Part shown: in pieces, positions 1-6,933 of the stretch
Numbering within the stretch: position 1 is the first letter of the stretch
Layout of the letters: the number at the start of each line of letters is the position of its first letter
Assembly: GCA_964558655.1 (NCBI GenBank)
Contig: CAZLEX010000033.1
Coordinates: 1 to 16,274 of the forward strand
Direction of reading: 5' to 3'
DNA from: RGIG6353 sp964558655
GTDB lineage: Bacteria; Bacillota; Clostridia; Oscillospirales; SIG627
DNA length: 16,274 nt
Program-made: the position numbers and the translations under genes
The notes under the pieces: model-generated
What the model was told of the DNA's origin: nothing
The model's database searches: none
The model's input: the letters and a program-made list of their open reading frames with translations, nothing else

Positions 1-2
1 AA

Positions 3-29
3 ATTGTCCGTGCTTTTGAAAAAGCATAA
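3..29 (+). CDS. Possible 3' end of an unidentified gene (partial)
   Basis: One plus-strand frame is open from the window edge and reads IVRAFEKA followed by TAA at 27-29. A gene converging on alr would explain why the hairpin at 52-78 has T-rich flanks on both sides. Only eight residues are visible and another frame is open to 42, so this is a weak inference and no product can be named. Confidence 0.2.
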   Translation: MVRAFEKA

Positions 30-44
30 CTTTTCCGTGTGAAT

Positions 45-86
45 ACAAAAACGGCTTTGACCTTAAAAGTCAAAGCCGAATTTTTT
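45..86. terminator. Bidirectional rho-independent terminator after alr
   Basis: A perfect 10-bp stem (CGGCTTTGAC at 52-61, GTCAAAGCCG at 69-78) encloses a 7-nt loop. On the minus strand it is followed by TTTTTG, placing it about 20 nt after the alr stop. On the plus strand it is followed by AATTTTTTT, so it could also end a convergent gene entering from the left. Confidence 0.85.
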
Positions 87-98
87 TAAAACTTGCTT

Positions 99-1226
99 TT
101 ATTCGTACAATTTTACAACACGCTTGGAAATGCCCGTATAAAGAGTATAATTTATTGCACCGGCAATTTTTGCGTATTCATCTATTCCGATAGAATCCTG
201 CCCCCAAAACCGTACCTCGTCTCCGACGCTGACCTCATGCACATGGTCCGTTATATCAATCATTACAAGATCCATACAGACATTCCCGACGATTTTATAC
301 CTTACGGAATTTATTGTAACCTCCCCCTTATTTGAAAGGCTTCTCGGTATCCCGTCCGCGTATCCCGCCGACACGGTTGCAATGACGGAATCTCTTTCAA
401 AAGTATGTGTACGGTTATATCCGACAGACTCTCCTTTCTTTACCGAATGTATCTGTGCAACCCTTGCACACATCGTCATAACTTCACGAAAAGGCTTGTC
501 CGGATTAAGTGCAAGATATTGATTTTTTACTTCTTCGGACGGATAAGCACCGTAAAGAATCAGTCCCGGCCGTACCATGTCAAGATGACTTTCGGGGAAT
601 GTTAAAAGTGCGGCTGAATTTGCCATATGCAAAGTCGGAATACTTACTCCCATTTCATGCAGTTTATCAACCGTGTTATTAAAACGGTCAAGTTGCAGCC
701 GTGTAAATTCGGAATCCAGGTCATCACTTTCGCAAAAATGAGAAAACATTCCCGTTGTTTCGATATTGCCGATTTCCGTAACGGCTTTTATTTCGTTCGG
801 CGTATTCGGATTATCACAGTCAAATCCGAAACGGTGCATACCGGTATCAAGTTTTATATGTGCTTTTATTTTTGCTTCACCGAGTGCTTCGGAAAGTTCA
901 CGGGCATACTCAAGATCCATTATATTTTGGGTTAAAGAATATTCGGAAAGTATAAGTGCGATATCGGGATCGGTGTATCCGAGTATCAAAATATCGGCAT
1001 CAATCCCCGCGTTTCGCATTTGCAAAGCCTCTTCAATTTCGGCAACAGCGAAAATGTCCGTATACGGCGAAAGAGCTTTTGCGATTTCTATCGCCCCGTG
1101 AGCATACGCATCTGCTTTTATAACGGGCATAATACGGCAATCGCTCTTGCAAATCGAACGCAGAATTTTAAAATTATGTACCAAATTGTCAATGGAAATT
1201 CTGGCAAAGCATCTTTGTGTTTTCAT
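99..1226 (-). CDS. alr: Alanine racemase
   Basis: This PLP enzyme interconverts L- and D-alanine in the cytoplasm and supplies D-Ala for peptidoglycan. At 375 aa it has the usual family length. The N-terminal alpha/beta barrel carries the PLP lysine in VIKADAYAHG (K37). Other family motifs are HMANSAA (200-206), RPG (219-221), the catalytic tyrosine in SVGYNRTH (Y270), GYADG (288-292) and the CMD motif (317-319). The common KANAYGHG is KADAYAHG here, a mild variant. Start: ATG at 1226 with AGAGGA about 6 nt upstream. The ATG overlaps the stop of the preceding lipoprotein gene as ATGA, which suggests translational coupling. It is the last gene of a minus-strand unit and is followed by the terminator at 45-86. 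Confidence 0.97.
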   Translation of the reverse strand: MKTQRCFARISIDNLVHNFKILRSICKSDCRIMPVIKADAYAHGAIEIAKALSPYTDIFAVAEIEEALQMRNAGIDADILILGYTDPDIALILSEYSLTQNIMDLEYARELSEALGEAKIKAHIKLDTGMHRFGFDCDNPNTPNEIKAVTEIGNIETTGMFSHFCESDDLDSEFTRLQLDRFNNTVDKLHEMGVSIPTLHMANSAALLTFPESHLDMVRPGLILYGAYPSEEVKNQYLALNPDKPFREVMTMCARVAQIHSVKKGESVGYNRTHTFERDSVIATVSAGYADGIPRSLSNKGEVTINSVRYKIVGNVCMDLVMIDITDHVHEVSVGDEVRFWGQDSIGIDEYAKIAGAINYTLYTGISKRVVKLYE

Positions 1227-1597
1227 CTAAATCCTCTAAATATGCAACCGCTTGAATGTACGATTTCATTTTCTGTTATTTTTATATCATCACCGCATAC
1301 CATACTTTTTACGGGATAAAAGCGTGAAACAAAATCTCCCGCAGTGTCAAAAGTGATACCGTCAAGAGAAATTTGAGTACTGTCATCAAAAAAAGTTACG
1401 GCATATCCGTTGTAATTTTCCGGTATTACCGTAACGGAAGAATCGGCATTTTTCCTAACGGTTACAAAATATTCATCTCCGTCGCAAACAAAAACGCCTG
1501 ACAGCACATCAAATTTTTCAAACGGATTTATCGGTTCGCTCTTTTTACACGAAAATAAAAACAAAACAAATGTCAAAATCAAAACGAAACGCTTAAT
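1223..1597 (-). CDS. Small predicted lipoprotein, function unknown
   Basis: The protein has a short hydrophobic segment ending in LFLFSC, a plausible lipobox, followed by KK and a polar domain rich in Asp, Val and Phe of about 100 residues. This suggests export and lipid anchoring on the outer face of the membrane. I recognise no domain family. The start is uncertain. A TTG at 1582 gives 119 aa but lacks a nearby ribosome binding site and the usual positive n-region. An in-frame ATT at 1597-1595 gives 124 aa, lies 6 nt after GAGGG, and yields a complete signal (MKRF, then Val/Leu/Phe, Cys17). An in-frame TGA lies just upstream of that. I prefer the ATT start. The stop overlaps the alr start by 4 nt. 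Confidence 0.7.
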   Translation of the reverse strand: MKRFVLILTFVLFLFSCKKSEPINPFEKFDVLSGVFVCDGDEYFVTVRKNADSSVTVIPENYNGYAVTFFDDSTQISLDGITFDTAGDFVSRFYPVKSMVCGDDIKITENEIVHSSGCIFRGFR

Positions 1598-1627
1598 ACA
1601 AATCCCTCACTCGTTTTTTGTATAAGT

Positions 1628-2200
1628 TTATTCGGAATATTCCTCTTTTATTCGTTCGTTTGAAACAGCGACTCTGTTGTAGTATGACATTATATCCAAA
1701 GCTTTATTGTAAGCAGAAAAAAGAAGTGCGGTCAAATTTCCTTTTTCGTCTCTGTAAACGGCACACCATGTATCTTCGTCATACGGCGAACGCGAAGCAT
1801 CTATAACCGTAGCACCTTCGGGAAGATTTGTGCTGTTATACGGAGCGACTGTTTCGGCGTCACGAATCAAAAACGATGTCAGATTTTTTCTCTTTCTTTC
1901 TCCGACAATCATATCCATTGAAAATTCTCCCTGAACAATCGTATATTCATACTCATACGATGTCATACCCCATACAAGCTTAAAAAAGCAAGCTACAAGT
2001 ATTATGGTTATGGCTCCGAAGGCCGCAAGTGCCGGAAATTTAAATATTATAATAATTCCGGCAAATGCAAGAATTACAGTTGCCAGAATTATCAGTGCTC
2101 TCTTTAAAATCACTCCGGAGTCGCTTTTTTTCTTTACCATATATTCAACGGTATTGAGTGCATAATCATTGGCGGGAGAATGGGCATAAATATTATTCAT
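1628..2200 (-). CDS. Two-helix membrane protein, DUF6106-like
   Basis: A 190-aa protein with two predicted membrane helices close together (about residues 32-52 and 55-77). A hydrophilic C-terminal domain of about 110 residues follows, starting SYEYEYTIVQGEF and containing a basic ERKRKN stretch. It resembles short clostridial membrane proteins annotated DUF6106; that assignment is from memory and moderate. Function is unknown. Start: an upstream in-frame ATG at 2212 exists, but it is itself part of ATGGAGG. The GGAGG there lies 5 nt before the ATG at 2200, so the second ATG is the likely start. It sits 32 nt downstream of the DUF2238-like gene and about 30 nt upstream of the lipoprotein gene, consistent with one operon. 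Confidence 0.75.
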   Translation of the reverse strand: MNNIYAHSPANDYALNTVEYMVKKKSDSGVILKRALIILATVILAFAGIIIIFKFPALAAFGAITIILVACFFKLVWGMTSYEYEYTIVQGEFSMDMIVGERKRKNLTSFLIRDAETVAPYNSTNLPEGATVIDASRSPYDEDTWCAVYRDEKGNLTALLFSAYNKALDIMSYYNRVAVSNERIKEEYSE

Positions 2201-2232
2201 TAAAGCCTCCATAAATAAAAGACGGTAAAAAT

Positions 2233-3060
2233 TTATTCTTCGTTTTCGCCTTGTTCTTTTTCGTAATCCGTTTCACTGCTTACAGCGGTGGGAACCAAAT
2301 GTCTCACAACTTTTTTGCCGATCTTTCCGGTTAAAGAGAAAAATCCGATGACACAAAAAACAAGTGCACCTATAAAATTCACGAACAAATCTTTCATTGT
2401 GTCGTAAAGGCCTATATCAAGATAACCGTCAAGTCCCAAGTCCTGTCCGTTAACAGCAACCGATGTAATATTTTTAAGCGTTACGGCAGCATTTTTTCCT
2501 TCGGCATTAAGTTTAACCGAACTAATCGACGAAATAACGGTATCCTTCTGCATATCAAGTTCAAACAATCTGTCCATGGAAAATTCAAAAAATTCCCACA
2601 AAACGCCTATTGTCATGGAAAAACAGAAGGCTACGATACACAAATAAAGAGGCGATAAGGTTATCTTTTGTTTTCCTCGGTTAAGCATATCAACAAGTGC
2701 GAAGCCGAACGCCGCACATACAAAACCGTTTATTGTGTGAAGCATAGTATCAAAGTGGGGTACAGTAAGAAAATAAGAGCTGAGCTCTCCGAGTATTTCA
2801 GATGCGAAAATGAACAAAAAGATTATGATTTCCAGAGTAGACGGTAAATCTATCTTGAATTTCTTCTGAAAGAACTGTGGCAGGAGGAAAAGCACTAATG
2901 TCAAAAGGCTGTAAAAAACGCCTTCGTAATCGGCACGCATCAGAGAGCGGACAAGGATTCCCAAAACTATTATACGAAGCACAAGATATATCGTAAAAGA
3001 CGCTTTATTTGCTTTAATTTCAGCTTTTATTTCGGAAATATTTTTTTTATTCTTTTTCAT
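2233..3060 (-). CDS. DUF2238/YjdF-like multi-pass membrane protein
   Basis: A 275-aa protein with about six predicted transmembrane segments, a basic N-terminal tail (MKKNKKN) and an acidic C-terminal tail. It shows the motif order I associate with the DUF2238 (YjdF-like) family: FDTMLHTINGF, then a helix ending in GVLWEFFEFSMD, then YDTMKDLFVNFIGA. About 55 residues between the WEFFEF and DTMKDL motifs look non-membrane and may form a loop. The family has no established function. Start: ATG at 3060 with GGAGG at 3067-3071, spacing 6 nt. It appears to be the first gene of the unit leading to alr, so it may be co-expressed with cell-wall precursor synthesis, but that link is inference. Confidence 0.8.
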   Translation of the reverse strand: MKKNKKNISEIKAEIKANKASFTIYLVLRIIVLGILVRSLMRADYEGVFYSLLTLVLFLLPQFFQKKFKIDLPSTLEIIIFLFIFASEILGELSSYFLTVPHFDTMLHTINGFVCAAFGFALVDMLNRGKQKITLSPLYLCIVAFCFSMTIGVLWEFFEFSMDRLFELDMQKDTVISSISSVKLNAEGKNAAVTLKNITSVAVNGQDLGLDGYLDIGLYDTMKDLFVNFIGALVFCVIGFFSLTGKIGKKVVRHLVPTAVSSETDYEKEQGENEE

Positions 3061-3098
3061 ATATGACCTCCAATCTTCTCATTATACCGTATACCTAT

Positions 3099-3128
3099 AT
3101 AATATCACGACATACGGTAAAAAATCAA
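3099..3128 (-). promoter_or_regulatory. Predicted sigma-A-type promoter of the alr unit
   Basis: On the minus strand TTGATT (3123-3128) is separated by 18 nt from TATTAT (3099-3104), about 40 nt before the start of the DUF2238-like gene. A second TATAAT at 3081-3086 could be an alternative -10, but it has no good -35 at the normal distance. Confidence 0.5.
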
Positions 3129-3149
3129 GATAAAAAACAACAAAAAGGT

Positions 3150-3186
3150 AAAAAAATAACAAACTCCCTGTAAAAAGGGAGTTTGT
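3150..3186 (-). terminator. Rho-independent terminator after pheT
   Basis: An 11-bp perfect stem (ACAAACTCCCT at 3159-3169 with AGGGAGTTTGT at 3176-3186) has a 6-nt loop. Read on the minus strand it is followed by TTATTTTTTT. It begins about 10 nt after the pheT stop and separates pheST from the next unit. Confidence 0.9.
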
Positions 3187-3195
3187 CAATTCAAA

Positions 3196-5601
3196 TCATC
3201 TCAGCTTCGCTCCGAGATCATGCTCCATGCCTCGAATAATTTTTGCACATATTTTATCCGTTTCTTCAACCGTAAGAGTTTTACTTTCGTTTCTGAGCAC
3301 AAGGCTGAACGCCAAGCTCTTTTTATCCTCTCCGAGAGAATCGGAGGTATAAATGTCAAAAAGCGTTATTTTTTCAAGTACGGAACCCGCATATTTCGCA
3401 ATGGTCTTTTCAACTTTTGCGATTTCCAACGATTTATCGCATACGAACGCAAGGTCTCTGGTTGTAGCCGGGAACTTTGAAAGAGCACGGTATTCACATT
3501 TCACTTCACGCATTTCAAAAATCAATTCAAGATCCAATTCAGCCGCATATACTTCCGTATCAATACCGAAATTTTTTGCCGTTTCGGGATGTATCTGTCC
3601 GAGAGTTCCGATTACCTTTCCGTTCTTAACGATATCGGCACTTCTGCCGGGATGGAACGAGGGATCTGAAGATACAACAAAATCATAATTTTTAACGGGC
3701 TTTTTCACTCTTGCTTCATATTCGTCAAGTATAGCTTCAACATATCCTTTAAGAATATAAAAATCTCCTCTTTCATAAAATCCGAGTGTAAGATGTACCC
3801 GCTCGTTCGCAAGGTCATTTCCGTCTTCTTTAAAATAACATTTCGCAAGTTCAAAGACTCCGACATCGGAATTTTTAACATTGCGGTTACGGGAAAGAAC
3901 TGTAAGTAAATTTCCAAGCCCCGTAGTTCTCATTACGCTTGTATCCTCTCCGAGAGGATTGGAAATGGTAATTGCGTCACGGCGTGCATCATCAGCCGAA
4001 AATCTGAGAAAATCATATATTTTTGGGCTTATAAAGGAATATGTTTCAATCTGTGTAAGTCCCAGTGAAAAACAACTTCTCTTTATTTCTTCATCAAAGT
4101 GCTGTCTTGCGGTATATCTTCCGACTCTCGCACTTACCGAAAACAGATGCGACTTTATATTGTTGTATCCGTAAATACGGGCAACCTCTTCGGCAAGATC
4201 TGCAGTTTTTTCAATATCGGGACGCCATGTCGGCGGAATTATATCGCCATTGTCATATTTAAAAGAAAGTTTTGAAAAAATATCAAGCATTATCTTTTCT
4301 TCAATATCCGTGCCCAAAAGAGAATTAATTTTTTTCGCCGAAAACGGAATTCTGCGTTCTCCGGCTTTCGTGGAATAAATATCTATTACGCCGTCTACTA
4401 CCGTACCGCAACCCAGCATTTCGACAAGTTCGCAGGCACGCTCAAGTGCGGGTATTGTATTTTCCGCATCAAGTCCCTTTTCATATCTTCCGGAGCTTTC
4501 TGTTCTCATTCCGAGATCGCGTGCGGTCGTCCGCACGGAAGTTCCGAGAAAATTAGCCGACTCAAATACAACCGTTGTTGTATTTTCGTTTATCTCGCTG
4601 TTTTCGCCACCCATAACGCCAGCCACCGCAACAGGCTTTTTGCCGTCGCATATTACGAGCATTTTGTCCGACAAAATCCGTTCTGTCGAATCAAGAGTTG
4701 TAATTTTTTCGCCTTTTTCGGCACGCCTAACACAAATTTTACCGTCTTCAAGAAAATTCCTGTCAAAAGCGTGCATCGGCTGTCCGTACTCTGCCATAAC
4801 ATAATTGGTAATATCCACTATATTGTTTATCGGACGAATTCCTATCATACGAAGTCTGGAACGAAGCCACTTCGGAGAAGGTCCTATTTTTACATTTTTT
4901 ATGACACGGGCAGAATATCTCGGACAAAGTTTTCCGTCGAGCACCTCGACCGACAAATAATTCCCGATATTATCCGACTTATCGGGATTTTTTATTTTCG
5001 GCTCGGGTATCATCACGGGAAGTTCAAAAGAAACTCCCGTCTCTTTTGCGAGTCCTATCACAGAAAAACAATCGGGACGGTTTGAAGTAATTTCAAATTC
5101 CACAACAGTATCCGAAAGCATAAGAACATCATGAATATCGTCGCCGGGTTTACAGTCCTCTTCAAGTATAAGTATTCCGTCTTCAACGGCATAAGGAACA
5201 TCATGGATATCAAGTCCCAACTCATGTACGGAACACAACATTCCGTTCGACTGCACACCGCGAAGTTTACCGGGTTTTATCACAACATCTCCGGGAAGAT
5301 GTGCCACAGGATTTGCAACGGGAACAAGAGCACCCTCAAAAACATTTTGTGCACCTGTTACTATCTGAACAGGCTCCCCGCCTTCGCCTATATCTATTTG
5401 ACAAATAAGCAAATGGTCGGAATCCGGGTGTTTTTCGATTTTCAAAATCTTTCCTACGATAACATTTTTTATATTCTCGCCTGCTATTTCAAAGCCTTCG
5501 ACTTTAGAACCGGTATCTGTCATTCTGTCGCAGTACTCCTTAGCCGAAGGGAGACGGCTTGTATCAAGATAATCCGAAAGCCAATTAAGAGTAATTTTCA
5601 T
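3196..5601 (-). CDS. pheT: Phenylalanyl-tRNA synthetase beta subunit
   Basis: With PheS it forms the alpha2-beta2 class II synthetase that charges tRNA-Phe. At 801 aa it has normal bacterial length. Visible domains: an N-terminal tRNA-binding, OB-like domain (about 40-150, with KHPDSDHLLICQIDIG and IVTGAQN); the B3/B4 region with TSNRPDCFSVIGLAKE and YGQPMHAFD; the B5 region in the middle; and a C-terminal FDX-ACB anticodon-binding domain (about 706-801, beginning SKFPATTRDLAFV). Start: ATG at 5601 with GGGAGG at 5611-5616, a somewhat long 9-nt spacing. It lies 19 nt after pheS and ends shortly before the terminator at 3150-3186. It is co-transcribed with pheS and thus under the upstream T-box. 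Confidence 0.97.
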   Translation of the reverse strand: MKITLNWLSDYLDTSRLPSAKEYCDRMTDTGSKVEGFEIAGENIKNVIVGKILKIEKHPDSDHLLICQIDIGEGGEPVQIVTGAQNVFEGALVPVANPVAHLPGDVVIKPGKLRGVQSNGMLCSVHELGLDIHDVPYAVEDGILILEEDCKPGDDIHDVLMLSDTVVEFEITSNRPDCFSVIGLAKETGVSFELPVMIPEPKIKNPDKSDNIGNYLSVEVLDGKLCPRYSARVIKNVKIGPSPKWLRSRLRMIGIRPINNIVDITNYVMAEYGQPMHAFDRNFLEDGKICVRRAEKGEKITTLDSTERILSDKMLVICDGKKPVAVAGVMGGENSEINENTTTVVFESANFLGTSVRTTARDLGMRTESSGRYEKGLDAENTIPALERACELVEMLGCGTVVDGVIDIYSTKAGERRIPFSAKKINSLLGTDIEEKIMLDIFSKLSFKYDNGDIIPPTWRPDIEKTADLAEEVARIYGYNNIKSHLFSVSARVGRYTARQHFDEEIKRSCFSLGLTQIETYSFISPKIYDFLRFSADDARRDAITISNPLGEDTSVMRTTGLGNLLTVLSRNRNVKNSDVGVFELAKCYFKEDGNDLANERVHLTLGFYERGDFYILKGYVEAILDEYEARVKKPVKNYDFVVSSDPSFHPGRSADIVKNGKVIGTLGQIHPETAKNFGIDTEVYAAELDLELIFEMREVKCEYRALSKFPATTRDLAFVCDKSLEIAKVEKTIAKYAGSVLEKITLFDIYTSDSLGEDKKSLAFSLVLRNESKTLTVEETDKICAKIIRGMEHDLGAKLR

Positions 5602-5620
5602 TTGTGTTTACCTCCCTCTC

Positions 5621-6640
5621 TCAAAATTGCGACAAAAAGCGTACATCGTTTTCGTAAAGATAACGCATATCGTCAATATTGTATTTTGTCATAACAATTC
5701 TTTCAATTCCCATTCCGAAAGCAAATCCCGAATAAATCTCAGGATCTATTCCGCACATTGTAAGAACATTCGGGTGTACCATGCCGGCACCGAGTATCTC
5801 GATCCACCCCTCGCCCTTGCAAAGCCTGCACCCTTCGCCTCCGCATACAAAGCAGGAAACATCGACCTCGGCACTCGGCTCGGTAAACGGGAAATGATGC
5901 GGCCTGAAGCGTATTTTTACATTTTCGCCAAACATATTTTGAACAAAAAGTTCAAGTGTTCCTTTAAGGTCACCCAAAGTAATTCCCTTATCTACCACAA
6001 GTCCCTCAACCTGATGAAACATCGGAGAGTGCGTCGCATCAACCGCATCGGAACGATAAACGCGTCCGGGTGAAATAATACGAATCGGAGGCTGAGTTTT
6101 TTCCATAATTCTTGCCTGTACGGGAGATGTCTGCGTACGAAGCAACACATTTGGGTTTATATAGAAAGTATCCTGAGTATCACGGGCAGGGTGGTCCTTC
6201 GGTGTGTTAAGTGCTTCAAAATTATAATAATCGTATTCTATTTCGGGACCGTCGACAACATCAAATCCCATTCCTATAAAGATTTCTTCCATCTCACGCT
6301 GAACCATATCCAACGGATGACGGTGACCTTTTAATACGGAAGCCGCCGGTGCGGTTATATCGATTTTTTCATCGGAAAGTTTTTTTGCGGAAAGTTCCGT
6401 GCGTATTTTTTCCCCGACCTGAGCAATCTTTTCTTCAATGCGTGAACGAACCTCATTTGCCGTTTGACCTATAATCGGCCGTTCTTCAGCAGAAACCTGT
6501 CCCATAGAGCGAAGTATTTGAGTAAGTTCGCCCTTTTTTCCGAGTATCTTGATTCTGACATCCTCCAAAACATCGAGAGTATCGGCACTCTCGAGCATTG
6601 AAAGTGCTTTGTCTTTAATTTTTAAAAGCTGTTCTTTCAT
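5621..6640 (-). CDS. pheS: Phenylalanyl-tRNA synthetase alpha subunit
   Basis: This is the catalytic subunit of phenylalanyl-tRNA synthetase, with the normal length of 339 aa. An N-terminal coiled-coil arm (about 1-90) precedes the class II core. Motif 1 lies around 108-135 (HPLD to GPEIEYDYYNFE). Motif 2 is at 193-213 (RVYRSDAVDATHSPMFHQVEG). Motif 3 is near the C terminus (GFAFGMGIERIVM, about 305-317). The four-cysteine element C263, C266, C271, C274 before GWIEILGAGMVHPN is common in this family. Start: ATG at 6640 with AGGAG at 6646-6650, spacing 5 nt. The gene follows the T-box terminator directly, so transcription should depend on uncharged tRNA-Phe. Confidence 0.97.
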   Translation of the reverse strand: MKEQLLKIKDKALSMLESADTLDVLEDVRIKILGKKGELTQILRSMGQVSAEERPIIGQTANEVRSRIEEKIAQVGEKIRTELSAKKLSDEKIDITAPAASVLKGHRHPLDMVQREMEEIFIGMGFDVVDGPEIEYDYYNFEALNTPKDHPARDTQDTFYINPNVLLRTQTSPVQARIMEKTQPPIRIISPGRVYRSDAVDATHSPMFHQVEGLVVDKGITLGDLKGTLELFVQNMFGENVKIRFRPHHFPFTEPSAEVDVSCFVCGGEGCRLCKGEGWIEILGAGMVHPNVLTMCGIDPEIYSGFAFGMGIERIVMTKYNIDDMRYLYENDVRFLSQF

Positions 6641-6662
6641 TGTATCTCCTTTTTGCGATAAC

Positions 6663-6694
6663 CAAAAAATCCGCCTCTGAAAATACAGAGGCGG
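6663..6694 (-). terminator. T-box terminator hairpin of the pheST leader
   Basis: A 9-bp perfect GC-rich stem (CCGCCTCTG at 6671-6679 with CAGAGGCGG at 6686-6694) has a 6-nt loop. On the minus strand it is followed by ATTTTTTGG. It lies directly downstream of the T-box sequence, and its 5' arm follows the conserved antiterminator bases, as expected for mutually exclusive folding. Confidence 0.9.
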
Positions 6695-6898
6695 AAATCC
6701 GCGTTACCACTCAAATTTATAACTTGTCATGCTCTTTAACGGAAGCTACCGTGACGAACTACTCAAAACTTTCACCCGTCCCGCTACAGAGCGAAACGCC
6801 GACTGCCGAAAACCGAGTCTTCGCACCGCACGACTCTCTCTTGAGATTTTCAACGACAACGGCAAACTCCGTCACTGCGTTTATTTCACTTATATACG
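6663..6898 (-). ncRNA. T-box riboswitch upstream of pheS (tRNA-Phe sensing)
   Basis: The minus-strand leader holds the T-box core GAGTGGTAACGCGG (6699-6712), a variant of the GGGTGGTACCGCG consensus. Its TGG pairs with the free 3' end of uncharged tRNA. It precedes the terminator hairpin and a phenylalanyl-tRNA synthetase gene, the classic Bacillota arrangement. A stem I-like region spans roughly 6785-6885, with a K-turn-like CAGTGACGGAG on its 5' side. On its 3' side a TTC at 6793-6795, followed by a purine, is my candidate Phe specifier codon; the assignment is by eye, without folding. Confidence 0.9.
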
Positions 6899-6904
6899 CT
6901 TAGT

Positions 6905-6933
6905 ATACTATCATATTTTCAAGTAAAAGTCAA
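6905..6933 (-). promoter_or_regulatory. Predicted promoter of the T-box-pheST unit
   Basis: On the minus strand TTGACT (6928-6933) is followed 17 nt later by TAGTAT (6905-6910), which puts the transcript start just upstream of the T-box stem I. The -35 overlaps the stop codon of the acyl-CoA synthetase gene, so the two units are packed tightly with no obvious terminator between them. Confidence 0.7.

Noticed and set aside
93..1101. Several open frames on the plus strand opposite alr
   Set aside because: They lack ribosome binding sites and family motifs and lie opposite a clear alr gene; they are shadows of its codon usage.
3123..3195. A-rich stretch after pheT as a possible small RNA gene
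   Set aside because: It is explained by the pheT terminator and the promoter of the next unit.
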